64,000 bases of DNA from the NCBI RefSeq assembly GCF_014645655.1, contig NZ_BMMD01000016.1, positions 26,909 through 90,908 on the forward strand, read 5' to 3'. This document shows, in pieces, positions 42,140 through 50,648 of the stretch. Under the pieces are notes generated by a model that was not told the origin of the DNA, ran no database searches, and was given only the letters and a program-made list of their open reading frames with translations. Source of the DNA: Agromyces bauzanensis. GTDB taxonomy: Bacteria > Actinomycetota > Actinomycetes > Actinomycetales > Microbacteriaceae. The translations under genes were made by a program, and so were the position numbers. The stretch's first letter is position 1; every line of letters starts with the position of its first letter.

Positions 42140-43510
42140 ATGACGTCACCGGGCGACCACCTCGATCCCGACTTCGACCTCGTCGTCGACACCGGGGCCG
42201 CGTTCGTCGACGGCGCCTTCCGCTCGGCGGCGATCGGCGTTCGCGGTGGCCTCATCGCCGCGATCGAGCCCGTGGGTGCACCGCTGCGGGCACGGTCTCG
42301 CGTGACGATCCCGCCCGGCGAGCGGCTGATCCCGGGCCTCGTCGACACGCACGTGCACGTCAATGAACCCGGCCGCACCGAGTGGGAGGGCTTCGCCTCT
42401 GCGACACAGGCCGCGGCCGCAGGCGGGGTGACGACGATCCTCGACATGCCGCTGAACAGCATCCCGCCCACGATCGACCCCGACGCCCTCGCGATGAAGC
42501 GCGCTGCGGCCGCGACGCAGTCGTTCGTCGACGTGGGCTTCTGGGGCGGCGCCGTGCCGGGCAACTCCGGCCGCCTCCGCCTGCTCCACGACGCGGGCGT
42601 GTTCGGCTTCAAGTGTTTCCTCGCGCCCTCGGGCGTCGACGAGTTCCCTCACCTCGACCCGGCGGGCCTCACGTCGGCCCTCGAGGAGCTCGCCGAGTTC
42701 GACGGCCTGCTCATCGTGCACGCCGAGGACCCGGCCGTGCTCGCCGCGCACGAGAACGCGGGCGGCTCGAGCTATCGACGGTTCGTCGCGTCGCGGCCGC
42801 CCGAGGCGGAGCTCACCGCGATCGAGCGCGTGATCGACGGCGTCCGGGCGACCGGTGGACGCGCGCACATCCTGCACCTCTCGTCTGCATCCGCCCTGCC
42901 ACTCATCGCCGACGCCAAGGCCGAGGGGCTGCGGGTCACGGTCGAGACGTGCCCCCACTACCTCACCCTCGACGCCGAGCACATCCCCGACGGCGCCACC
43001 GAGTTCAAGTGCTGCCCGCCGATCCGCGACGAGGCGAACCGCGACCGGCTCTGGGAGGGGCTCCTCGACGCCACCATCGACCTCGTCGTCTCCGACCACT
43101 CGCCGGCCACGGCGGAGCTGAAGCTCGGCTTCGACGGCGATTTCGGCCGAGCCTGGGGCGGCATCTCGGGGTTGCAGCTGGGCCTCGCCAACGTGTGGAC
43201 CGAGGCATCCCGACGCGGCATCTCTCTCGACCGCGTGCTCGGCTGGATGTCATCGGCGCCCGCCGCCTTCGTCGGGCTCGAGCGCAAGGGCGGCATCGCG
43301 CTCGGCGCCGACGCCGACCTCGTGGCGTTCGCCCCCGACGCGGAGTTCACCGTGGAGCCGGCCGCGCTCGCGCACCGGAATCCGGTGTCTGCCTACGCGG
43401 GCGCGCGGCTGCGGGGCGTCGTCGCGGGCACATGGCTGCGCGGGCGGCCGGTCGGCGACGAACCGCGGGGTGTGCTGCTGGAGCGTGGCGGCGCGCTGGG
43501 CGGGGCCTGA
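42140..43510 (+). CDS. allB: Allantoinase
   Basis: A 456-residue amidohydrolase opening the allantoin ring to allantoate. Start [20 protein letters not shown] after GGAGGAACC. Metal site: HVH in [17 protein letters not shown], the carboxylated Lys in [16 protein letters not shown], His in LLIVHAED and AHILHLSSA, Asp in LVVSDHSPA. The CFLAPSG/EFP context is characteristic of allantoinases rather than dihydropyrimidinases. It is transcribed divergently from xdhC, 117 bp apart. Confidence 0.95.
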   Translation: MTSPGDHLDPDFDLVVDTGAAFVDGAFRSAAIGVRGGLIAAIEPVGAPLRARSRVTIPPGERLIPGLVDTHVHVNEPGRTEWEGFASATQAAAAGGVTTILDMPLNSIPPTIDPDALAMKRAAAATQSFVDVGFWGGAVPGNSGRLRLLHDAGVFGFKCFLAPSGVDEFPHLDPAGLTSALEELAEFDGLLIVHAEDPAVLAAHENAGGSSYRRFVASRPPEAELTAIERVIDGVRATGGRAHILHLSSASALPLIADAKAEGLRVTVETCPHYLTLDAEHIPDGATEFKCCPPIRDEANRDRLWEGLLDATIDLVVSDHSPATAELKLGFDGDFGRAWGGISGLQLGLANVWTEASRRGISLDRVLGWMSSAPAAFVGLERKGGIALGADADLVAFAPDAEFTVEPAALAHRNPVSAYAGARLRGVVAGTWLRGRPVGDEPRGVLLERGGALGGA

Positions 43511-44004
43511 GCGAATTCCGTTCTCGCGATCTGCGCCAGGGTCCCGGCCCGGGCTCGTCGAGCTGATCCTGGTTCGCGTCGGCGAATGTGATCCGTTTCT
43601 CGGGGCGCAGTACTTCGGCACTCGGGCACTTCGGCACCCCGGTACCGAGGTTCCGGCGAGATGGCAATCCGCGGAAAGGCCCGGTGCCATCAGGCCGTCG
43701 GTCATTGCGTGACGGTCGGAGTTCCATCGTCTCGCCGGCCGCCGCCTCACAGTGGAACTGGAGGGCGAGGCAGAACTGACGGCGCTGGCGAACTCCGTCA
43801 TCGCACGTGTCGGACGGCCGTCTGCCGACGGCCGCCTGGTCACGTGCATCTGAGCGACCATCGCGAGCGAGCCCCAATTGCGACCATTCCAGGGTGCGGT
43901 ACCGTCTCGAGATGACCGCGCTGCACGAACTGAACCCGGACGCCGCAACGTCGTGGCCGATCGCGCTCGTCATTCCGGGAATCGGATACACCGCAGCCCG
44001 ACGC
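43511..44004. other. Gene-free stretch with coding remnants
   Basis: Nearly 500 bp with no intact gene. Plus strand 43713-43852 keeps coding-like codon use (RSEFHRLAGRRLTVELEGEA) but has no start. At 43912 a short frame MTALHELNPDAATSWPIALV then IPGIGYTA looks like the first residues of an alpha/beta-hydrolase gene that stops abruptly near 43993, where the HIU-hydrolase 3' end begins. Probably scars of deletions. Confidence 0.4.
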
Positions 44005-44352
44005 TCAGCTCCCCCGGTACGTCGAGTAGGCGAACGGGCTGAGCAGCAGCGGGATGTGGTAGTGCTCGGATGCCTCGGCGAGCTCGAACACGATCACCAC
44101 CTCGGGGTAGAGCGTCGGCCGATCGCCGAAGTACGCGCCGGTGTCGAACACGACCCGGTACACCCCGGGATCGAGCGCCTCGGGGCCGAGTTGCGACGCC
44201 CGGCCGTCGGCGTCGGTCACTTCGTCGGCGACCGGCGACCAGCCGCCGTCGGCGAGACGGTCGAGCCGATCGAGCCGCACCGCGACGCCGGCCGCGGGCC
44301 GGCCGAGCGACGCGTCGAGCACGTGGCTCGTGACGTGGCTGCGCGCGCTCAT
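44005..44352 (-). CDS. uraH: 5-hydroxyisourate hydrolase (transthyretin-like)
   Basis: A 115-residue transthyretin-fold enzyme that hydrolyses 5-hydroxyisourate from the uricase reaction to OHCU. Family signatures: SHVTSHVLDASLGRPAAGVA at the N-terminus and the invariant C-terminal tetrapeptide YRGS after LLLSPFAYST. It overlaps uraD by 4 bp. Confidence 0.96.
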   Translation of the reverse strand: MSARSHVTSHVLDASLGRPAAGVAVRLDRLDRLADGGWSPVADEVTDADGRASQLGPEALDPGVYRVVFDTGAYFGDRPTLYPEVVIVFELAEASEHYHIPLLLSPFAYSTYRGS

Positions 44353-44864
44353 GCCGGCGCACTGATCGGGGTCGCGGCATCCGCGAAGAGCTTCTCGAGC
44401 CGCAGCAGCATGATCTCGCGGAGCTGCTCGCCCACCACGGCGAGCTCGCTCGCGCCATCGAGTGCGAGGCGCCTGTCGAGCTCGGCGAGGATCTCCGACC
44501 GCGACCGCCCGGCGGCGCGGATGAGGAAAACCCTGGCGAACCGCTCCTCGTAGGCGCGGTTGCCGGCTACGATCGCGGCGGCGAGCTCGGCGTCGCCGGC
44601 GTCTGCCGAGGACTGCTCAGCGCGCGAGAACCGCGCCGCGGCGCCGTCGCCGGCGGGCTTCTCGCCGATGCGCGGATGCGCCGCGAGCGCCTCGTCGATC
44701 TCGGCCGGGGTGAGGGGCGTCGCAGCCGCCGACGCCACGGCGAGGAGCGCATCGAGCGAGGCGTACGGCGCGGCATCCGCCACCTCGTCGACCCAGCGCT
44801 CGACGTGCAGGCACGCGCGCAGCTCGTCTCGGAATCGCTCACCGGCCTCGGTTCGGTCGCTCAC
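44349..44864 (-). CDS. uraD: OHCU decarboxylase
   Basis: A 171-residue all-helical enzyme decarboxylating 2-oxo-4-hydroxy-4-carboxy-5-ureidoimidazoline to (S)-allantoin. The active-site motif AAHPRIGEKPAGDG is present, followed by SRAEQSSADAG and NRAYEERFARVFLIRAAGRS, all diagnostic. Start is GTG (complement 44862-44864). First gene of a two-gene uraD-uraH unit, divergent from the MocA-like gene with only 48 bp between the starts. Confidence 0.95.
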   Translation of the reverse strand: MSDRTEAGERFRDELRACLHVERWVDEVADAAPYASLDALLAVASAAATPLTPAEIDEALAAHPRIGEKPAGDGAAARFSRAEQSSADAGDAELAAAIVAGNRAYEERFARVFLIRAAGRSRSEILAELDRRLALDGASELAVVGEQLREIMLLRLEKLFADAATPISAPA

Positions 44865-44912
44865 GTCGTGCTCCTTGCCTGCCGCGCCGGGCGGCTCCGG
44901 TTAACTGTAGCC

Positions 44913-45476
44913 ATGATCCTCCGACCCTTCGGTCTGCTGCTCGCGGCCGGCGCGGGCGCCCGCATGGGTCGGCCCAAGGCGCTGATGCACGACGCGTCGG
45001 GCGAGCCGTGGGTCGCGCTCGGCTGCCGGATGCTCCGTGCGGCCGGCTGCGGCGATGTCGCCGTGGTGCTCGGGGCCGAGGCCGACTCGGCTCGCGCCCT
45101 CGTGCCCCACGACGCCCGGGTCGTGGTGGCACCGGACTGGTCGCTGGGGTTGTCGGCGTCGTTGCGCGCCGGGCTCGGGCTCGCCGAGTCGACGGACGCC
45201 GCGTGCGTTCTCGTGAGCCTCGTCGACCTGCCCGACCTGCCGGCGAGCGTCGGTCGACGGGTGCTCGATCGGGCTGGACCGGATGCCGCCACGGCGCTCG
45301 TGCGCGCCGTGTTCGGAGGCCGGCCGGGACATCCGGTGCTCATCGGCCGGTCGCACTGGCCGGCGGTCACGGCGAGCGTCTCGGGTGACACCGGGGCGAA
45401 CGAATACCTCTCAGAGCACCGCGTCGCCGCCGTCGAGTGCGGCGACCTCACTCCGGGCCTCGATCGTGACCGGTGA
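44913..45476 (+). CDS. MocA-like molybdenum cofactor cytidylyltransferase
   Basis: A 187-residue nucleotidyltransferase of the MobA/MocA fold. N-terminal signature LLLAAGAGARMGRPKALMHD (GAGxRMGxPK). Acidic metal site in VLVSLVDLPDLP; then GGRPGHPVLIGRSHW. Next to xanthine dehydrogenase and xdhC, the likely job is adding CMP to the molybdopterin cofactor of this hydroxylase (the cofactor type in this family is known to be MCD in many bacteria). Its 3' end overlaps the SufU-like gene by 29 bp in convergent orientation. Confidence 0.85.
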   Translation: MILRPFGLLLAAGAGARMGRPKALMHDASGEPWVALGCRMLRAAGCGDVAVVLGAEADSARALVPHDARVVVAPDWSLGLSASLRAGLGLAESTDAACVLVSLVDLPDLPASVGRRVLDRAGPDAATALVRAVFGGRPGHPVLIGRSHWPAVTASVSGDTGANEYLSEHRVAAVECGDLTPGLDRDR

Positions 45477-45939
45477 CCGGTGCCGAGTCGCGCCCGATCG
45501 CCTCATCGAGCGCGTCCCAGGCGAGCGCCGCACAGCGCGCCCGGAGCGGGAAGCGGCCGATGCCGGCGAGCGTCGCGAGGTCGTCGTTCTCGTCGATGTC
45601 GCCGGGTGCGCCGGACTGATCGACGATGAGCTCGTGCACCTCCCGCGAGAGGCGCTGGAGTTGCGCCGCCGTCATCCCCTCGGCACGTGACGCGAGCATC
45701 GCCGCCGACGCCTGCGACACGATGCACCCGCGGCCGTCCCAACGCAGGTGCGTGATCGTCGCGTCGCCCGCTGCGACCTCGAGCCGCAGAACGACCTCGT
45801 CACCGCAGAGCGGGTTGCGCCGGTGCACGGAACGCACTGCCGTCGCATCCGTCACCCGTGAGCCGGCACCATCGAAACCGCAACCCGGTCGTCGCCGGGC
45901 GTAGTCGACGAGGATCGCCTCACGCAGGCTCTGCTCCAT
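45448..45939 (-). CDS. SufU/IscU-like iron-sulfur scaffold protein
   Basis: A 163-residue NifU_N-domain protein. The three cysteine positions are present: HRRNPLCGDEVVLRL, GRGCIVSQASAAML and FPLRARCAALAWDAL. Start MEQSLREAILVDYARRRPGC is coupled to the allC stop (TGATG). In actinobacteria SufU normally sits in the suf operon; here it is inside a purine-catabolic operon, so it may be a dedicated donor of the 2Fe-2S clusters of the xanthine dehydrogenase. Usual SufU length is ~150; it lacks the asparagine-to-acid changes that would mark degeneration. Confidence 0.85.
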   Translation of the reverse strand: MEQSLREAILVDYARRRPGCGFDGAGSRVTDATAVRSVHRRNPLCGDEVVLRLEVAAGDATITHLRWDGRGCIVSQASAAMLASRAEGMTAAQLQRLSREVHELIVDQSGAPGDIDENDDLATLAGIGRFPLRARCAALAWDALDEAIGRDSAPVTGHDRGPE

Positions 45940-47240
45940 CACGCCGCCCCGAGTCGGTCGGAGCCGAGCCGGCCGGGTTCGGCGCGCACGCGCTCGGCGA
46001 CCTCGACGACGGCGGCCTCGTACGCGTCGAGGGCGACCGCGACATCCCGCACGTCGACGATCTCGTCGGGAGAGTGGCTGATGCCACCCCGGCCGCAGCG
46101 CACGAACAACATGGCGACGTCGGCAACCGCACTCACGGCCATGCCGTCGTGTCCGGCGCGGCTCCACATGGCCATCGGCTCCTCGCTGCCGGCGTGGCGG
46201 ATGCCGCTCGCGATCGCGTCCTGCAGCCATGGCGCGCACGCCGTGGCATCCGCCCGGTAGATCTCCGTGGATTCGAAGCGCAACCCGCGCCGCTCGGCGA
46301 TCACGTTCGCTCGGCGGATGATCTCGGCGAGCACGCGGTCGCGCTCGTGGTCGGTGGAGGCCCGGAGGTCGAGGCTGAACTCGACCCGGCCCGGGATCAC
46401 GTTGACCCCGCCCGGGAAGGCCTGCATGCGCCCGACGGTGCCGATCACGCCGCTCGCCCGGGCGACCGACTCCACCTCCACGACGAGCTCGCTCGCCCCG
46501 ATGAGCGCGTCGTGGCGGCGCTCGTAGGGCGTGCCGCCCGCGTGCCCGGCGACCCCGGTCATGGTGAGCTCGAACCGCCGCGCCCCCGCGATCGAGGTGA
46601 CCACGGCGAGGGGGAGGTCGGCCTCCTCGAGGTACGGGCCCTGCTCGATGTGCGCCTCGAGGTAGCCGATGAGCGACTCGGGCCGGCGGGCGGCTCGGCC
46701 GATGCGGGCCGGGTCGAGGCCGAAGTCCGCGAACGCCTGCCGGAGGGTCACGCCGTCGCCATCGGCGAGCCCCCACCACTCGGGGGGGAAGGTGCCGGCG
46801 AGGGCGTGGCTGCCGAGCAGGGCGTTGCCGAACCGGGTGCCCTCCTCGTCGGAGAAGCCGACGACCTCGAGCGCGAACGGAAGCTCGGCGGCGCGACTCG
46901 CGAACCGCGCGGCGACCTCGACGGCGAGGAGCACGCCGAGCATGCCGTCGTAGCGGCCCGCGTCGCGCACGGTATCGAGGTGCGAGCCGATGAGCAGGGC
47001 GGGAAGTCCGGGCTCGGCGCCCTCGATGCGGCCGCACTGGTTGGCGCCGGCGTCCTGCCACGTGCTGAGGCCGGCCTGCGTCATCCACTCGGCGACGAGC
47101 TCGTTGGCCCGCCGGTGCTCAGGCGACAGGTGCACGCGCTCGAGCAGGTCGGGGCTCCCCGAGATCTCGGCGAGCCGGTCGCATCGTTGCATCACGCGCT
47201 CGGCCGCCGCGAGCGATCCGGGGCCGGGCGCGCGGGTCAT
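45939..47240 (-). CDS. allC: Allantoate amidohydrolase
   Basis: A 433-residue M20-family amidohydrolase (AllC/hydantoinase-carbamoylase type) that cleaves allantoate to ureidoglycine, CO2 and NH3. Metal ligands: GSHLDTVRDAGRYDGMLG (His, Asp), SDEEGTRFGN (Glu-Glu), EAHIEQGPYLEE (His), and the C-terminal GRGGISHSPDE (His). Coupled at both ends by 1-4 bp overlaps to pucG upstream and the SufU-like gene downstream. Its co-occurrence with pucG indicates the ureidoglycine transamination route. Confidence 0.93.
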   Translation of the reverse strand: MTRAPGPGSLAAAERVMQRCDRLAEISGSPDLLERVHLSPEHRRANELVAEWMTQAGLSTWQDAGANQCGRIEGAEPGLPALLIGSHLDTVRDAGRYDGMLGVLLAVEVAARFASRAAELPFALEVVGFSDEEGTRFGNALLGSHALAGTFPPEWWGLADGDGVTLRQAFADFGLDPARIGRAARRPESLIGYLEAHIEQGPYLEEADLPLAVVTSIAGARRFELTMTGVAGHAGGTPYERRHDALIGASELVVEVESVARASGVIGTVGRMQAFPGGVNVIPGRVEFSLDLRASTDHERDRVLAEIIRRANVIAERRGLRFESTEIYRADATACAPWLQDAIASGIRHAGSEEPMAMWSRAGHDGMAVSAVADVAMLFVRCGRGGISHSPDEIVDVRDVAVALDAYEAAVVEVAERVRAEPGRLGSDRLGAA

Positions 47241-48454
47241 GCCGCCGTCTCCGAGTAGACGTCGCGCGCCGCGCCCACGCCCGAATCGGCGGTGAGCGGA
47301 TGTCCCTCGGCCCGCAGCACCTGCTCGAGCGCGGCGAGCGTGGTGAGCACCGCGTCCCGCCTGGCGTTGACCCCCATGGTACCGATGCGCCAGATCCGGC
47401 CGTGCAGGGGCCCGAACGACGTGCCGATCTCGATGGCGAAGTCCTCCAGCAGCGCCCGGCGCACGCGCTCGCCGTCGACGCCGTCGGGAATGTGCACGCC
47501 CACGACGTTGTGCATGCGATGCGCACGGTCGCCGAAGACGTCGAGGCCGAGCGCCTCGACGCCCGCGAGCATCGCCGAGCCGTGCAGCCGATGGCGTTCG
47601 ATCGCGACATGCATGCCCTCCTCGAGGAGGAGCCGGGCGCACTCGCGGGCGCCGTAGAGCATCGTGGTGGCCTCGGTGTGGTGGTTCAGCCGCCGCTCGC
47701 CCCAGTAGTCGAGGATCATGCCGAGGTCGAGGTAGTTGGAGCGGATCGGCTCGTCGAGCACGGCGTCGCCGTCGGCGCGGATGCCGGCCTCGACGCTCTT
47801 CCGCGCCTCGATGCGCTCGACGGCCGCCGGCGAGAGGCTGATGGGCGCACTGCCCGACGGGCCGCCCAGGCACTTCTGCAGGCCGGCGGTCGCGGCGTCG
47901 ACGCCCCACGCGTCCAGCTCGAAGGGATTGCCGCCGAGCGAGGCGGTGACATCCGTATAGAAGAGCACGCCGTGGCGTTCGCAGATCGCGCCGAGCTCAT
48001 CGAGCGGCTGGGCCACGGTGGTGGACGTGTCGCCGTGCACGATGGCGAGGAGCGCGGGCCGCACCTCGACGATCGCCCGCTCGATGGCGCCGACGGAGAA
48101 CACGCCGCCCCACTCGATCTCGCGGGTGTGCACGTCGGCCCCGGCACGCCGCGCGATCTCGGCGAGCAGGTGCCCGAACCGGCCGAAGATCGGCACGAGT
48201 ACGCGGTCGCCGGGGGCGACGAGCGACACGATGGCCGCCTCGATGCCCGCCCGCGAGGTGCCGTCGACGAGCAGCGTCGCCTCGTTGCGGGTGCGGAAGA
48301 CCCCCCGGTAGAGCTCCATCGTCTCGTTCATGGTCGCCGTCATGAACGGGTCGAACTGGCCCACCAACTGCGCCGACATCGCGCGCAGCACGCGCGGGTC
48401 GGCGTTGACGGGGCCCGGCCCCATGAGAAGGCGGGCCGGCGGGTCGATGGGCAC
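47237..48454 (-). CDS. pucG: (S)-ureidoglycine-glyoxylate aminotransferase
   Basis: A 405-residue class V PLP aminotransferase. It starts MPIDPPARLLMGPGPVNADP, typical of PucG/AGXT. PLP Lys is in ATAGLQKCLGGPSGSAPIS; the Asp under the ring is in VLFYTDVTASLGG. In B. subtilis PucG converts ureidoglycine plus glyoxylate to oxalurate and glycine. It starts the pucG-allC-sufU unit. The amidase gene that would logically precede it on the same strand is separated by the AlbA insertion. Confidence 0.93.
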   Translation of the reverse strand: MPIDPPARLLMGPGPVNADPRVLRAMSAQLVGQFDPFMTATMNETMELYRGVFRTRNEATLLVDGTSRAGIEAAIVSLVAPGDRVLVPIFGRFGHLLAEIARRAGADVHTREIEWGGVFSVGAIERAIVEVRPALLAIVHGDTSTTVAQPLDELGAICERHGVLFYTDVTASLGGNPFELDAWGVDAATAGLQKCLGGPSGSAPISLSPAAVERIEARKSVEAGIRADGDAVLDEPIRSNYLDLGMILDYWGERRLNHHTEATTMLYGARECARLLLEEGMHVAIERHRLHGSAMLAGVEALGLDVFGDRAHRMHNVVGVHIPDGVDGERVRRALLEDFAIEIGTSFGPLHGRIWRIGTMGVNARRDAVLTTLAALEQVLRAEGHPLTADSGVGAARDVYSETAA

Positions 48455-48513
48455 GGCGATGATGTGACTCCCTGGATCTGCGGTTCAGGGCGTCAGGCTA
48501 CGACGCGACGGTT

Positions 48514-48550
48514 TCAGCCGTGTTTCAGTGCCGTTGCCCACTGCTGTGCG
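48514..48550. repeat. Left direct repeat: copy of the amidase 3' end
   Basis: 37 bp beginning TCAGCCGTGTTTCAGTGCCG, matching 50612-50648 at 35 of 37 positions. Read on the minus strand it gives HAQQWATALKHG and a stop, while the intact amidase ends RAQEWATALKHG. Beyond it the similarity continues with a 4-bp insertion (to about 48570). It flanks the AlbA/GHKL unit on the left. Confidence 0.85.
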
Positions 48551-48639
48551 TGCGTGCTGGACGAGGGCCGCACCGACGCTACCGCGTCGTCGATTCCGCG
48601 CCCGAGGAGCGGCAGCCATCAGGAACCGAGTTCGCCCGG

Positions 48640-48700
48640 TTGACAACATCCTAACCGAGCGTCACTATATCCTAACGTAATGGGCTAAGATACTAATCTG
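48640..48700 (+). promoter_or_regulatory. Promoter/operator of the AlbA-GHKL gene
   Basis: TTGACA (48640-48645) followed by ATCCTAAC at 48648-48655 and again at 48669-48676, 21 bp apart (two helical turns), and a related GGGCTAAGATACTAA further on. Much lower GC than the surroundings. The repeats overlap the presumed promoter, suggesting repression, possibly by the gene's own C-terminal HTH. Inference. Confidence 0.5.
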
Positions 48701-48723
48701 TTGCCCGTGTGAGGAGGTGGCCG

Positions 48724-50508
48724 ATGAACGACGCCACTCAGGTCGTGGCAGCCCTGCGCAAGTTCGGCGCCGAGGCGACCTCCATCGAGGCGAAACGAGC
48801 CGAGACCGCCCTTCCCAAGTCCGTGCTGGAGACGCTCTCGTCGTTCTCGAACACACCTGGCGGCGGCACGATCATCCTTGGCCTTGATGAGGGCGGCAAC
48901 TTCACTGCAGTTGGAGTCCGCGAGCCGACGAAGATCATGGCCGATTTCGCGTCGTGGGCACGCGACGACATGGTGCCGCCCCTGGTGCCAGAAATCGACT
49001 TCGCCGAGGTCGACGGGCAGACGCTGGTCATCGCCGATATCCCAGAACTCCCGCGCAACCAGAAGCCTTGCTACGTCAAGTCACGCGGCCTGGACCGCGG
49101 CGCCTTCATCCGGGTCGGCGACGACGACCGACGACTCACCGCGGAGGAGGTGCACCAACTCGTGGCCGACCGCGGTCAGCCCACATTCGACCATGAACCC
49201 GTCCTCGAAGCGACTATTGACGACCTCGATACCGCGGAAGTCACGAGGTACACCAGCCGCCTACGTGCAGGAACGAACGCGCGCATCTTCGCGGATGAGG
49301 CCGACGCCGTCATCCTCAGGATGACCAAAGTGATCGCCAGAGGCTCCGACGGGGCAGATCACCCGACACTCGCCGGACTTCTCGCGCTGGGACGCTACCC
49401 GCAACAGTTCTTCCCGCAACTCGACGTGACGTTCGTCTCCTACCCGACGATCACGGGCGTGCGTGACGCGGCCGGTCTCAGATTCCTGGATAACGCAAGC
49501 ATCGACGGACCGATCCCAGTCATGGTCGAAGAAGCGCTCAGGGTCGTACAGAGGAACATGAAGAAACGTGCGCTCATCGTCGGCGCCGGACGGCGCGATA
49601 CCTGGGAATACCCGCCCGAAGCGTTACGCGAAGCGGTTGTCAACGCGCTCGTTCACCGCGATCTCACCCCAGGCTCCCGCGGTACGCAGGTGCAGATCGA
49701 AATGTATCCCGACCGGCTGCGCATCATGAACCCCGGCGGCCTCTTCGGAGCGGTCGACGTCGAGCATCTCGGCGATGAGGGCACGTCCTCCGCACGAAAC
49801 GGTTCGCTGCTGAAGATGCTCGAAGACGTGCAGATCCCCGGTGAAGACCGCACTGTCTGCGAGAACCGCGGCTCGGGAATCCGCACCATGCTTGCAGCGC
49901 TTCGCGAAGCCGGGATGAGCCCGCCGCGGTTCAAGGACGGCACCACCTCATTCGAAGTGACGCTCCCCAACCACACGCTGCTCGACGAGGAGACCTTCAC
50001 CTGGCTCCAGCTGCTCGGCCGCGATGGCCTCACCGATGCCCAGTGCGTTGGACTTGCGCTCATGCGGCACGGCGAGACCATGACCAACGCGCGGTACCGG
50101 GCAGCAACCGGTATCGCTGACAGCAACCGCGCGACGAAGGAGCTTCAAGACCTCGTCGCACGCGAACTCATCGACCAGACCGGACTGAAGCGTGGCGCAA
50201 GCTACACGCTCTCGAACTCTGCGACGAGCGTGCGCGAAGGCGGCAAACGACCACGCCCGAACCGCCGCCGCCAGATCCTGAGACTCCTGGAAGTTCACGG
50301 CGAACTGTCCAAGAGCGAAGTCAGCGACCTGCTCGATCTGACCTCGAAGACCGCCGAACACTGGCTGCGAACGCTCAAGAACGAAGGACACATCGAGTCG
50401 ACAGCCCCCGGCCGCGGCCGCCGTGACAACCGCTATCGCCTGACCCCGCTCGGCCTCCAGACACCGTTGTTCGAGGACGACGAACCGACCTCCTCACCGA
50501 CTTCCTAA
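48724..50508 (+). CDS. ATP-binding protein with Schlafen-AlbA_2 and GHKL ATPase domains
   Basis: A 594-residue protein. Start MNDATQVVAALRKFGAEATS after GAGGAGGTGG. Residues ~15-140 form the AlbA_2 (Schlafen) DNA/RNA-binding domain (NTPGGGTIILGLDEGGNF, RGLDRGAFIRVGDDDRRLT). Residues ~300-400 form an HATPase_c_4 GHKL domain with LREAVVNALVHRDL (N-box Glu/Asn) and ENRGSGIRTMLAALREAG. The C-terminus has winged helices (LSKSEVSDLLDLTSKTAEHW). Such proteins are called transcriptional regulators or accessory/defence genes; function is not established. It is the only gene of a unit flanked by direct repeats, and is oriented against the surrounding purine genes. Confidence 0.85.
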   Translation: MNDATQVVAALRKFGAEATSIEAKRAETALPKSVLETLSSFSNTPGGGTIILGLDEGGNFTAVGVREPTKIMADFASWARDDMVPPLVPEIDFAEVDGQTLVIADIPELPRNQKPCYVKSRGLDRGAFIRVGDDDRRLTAEEVHQLVADRGQPTFDHEPVLEATIDDLDTAEVTRYTSRLRAGTNARIFADEADAVILRMTKVIARGSDGADHPTLAGLLALGRYPQQFFPQLDVTFVSYPTITGVRDAAGLRFLDNASIDGPIPVMVEEALRVVQRNMKKRALIVGAGRRDTWEYPPEALREAVVNALVHRDLTPGSRGTQVQIEMYPDRLRIMNPGGLFGAVDVEHLGDEGTSSARNGSLLKMLEDVQIPGEDRTVCENRGSGIRTMLAALREAGMSPPRFKDGTTSFEVTLPNHTLLDEETFTWLQLLGRDGLTDAQCVGLALMRHGETMTNARYRAATGIADSNRATKELQDLVARELIDQTGLKRGASYTLSNSATSVREGGKRPRPNRRRQILRLLEVHGELSKSEVSDLLDLTSKTAEHWLRTLKNEGHIESTAPGRGRRDNRYRLTPLGLQTPLFEDDEPTSSPTS

Positions 50509-50611
50509 CTGAGGAAGTCCGTACCGAAGTCCGGAACTCCCACGCACGGTATGGCTCCCCGCCACCCGTATCCACAACAACATGGGAACATCTCGCGGTC
50601 GGCGCGACGAC

Positions 50612-50648
50612 TCAGCCGTGTTTCAGTGCCGTCGCCCACTCCTGTGCG
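50612..50648. repeat. Right direct repeat at the amidase stop codon
   Basis: The last 37 bp of the intact amidase gene including its stop codon (complement TCA at 50612-50614). Same orientation as 48514-48550. The two copies bracket 48551-50611. Confidence 0.85.

Noticed and set aside
45448..45476. 29-bp convergent overlap of the MocA-like and SufU-like genes as an assembly error
   Set aside because: Both C-termini look natural and both frames are open to normal stops; short convergent overlaps are plausible.
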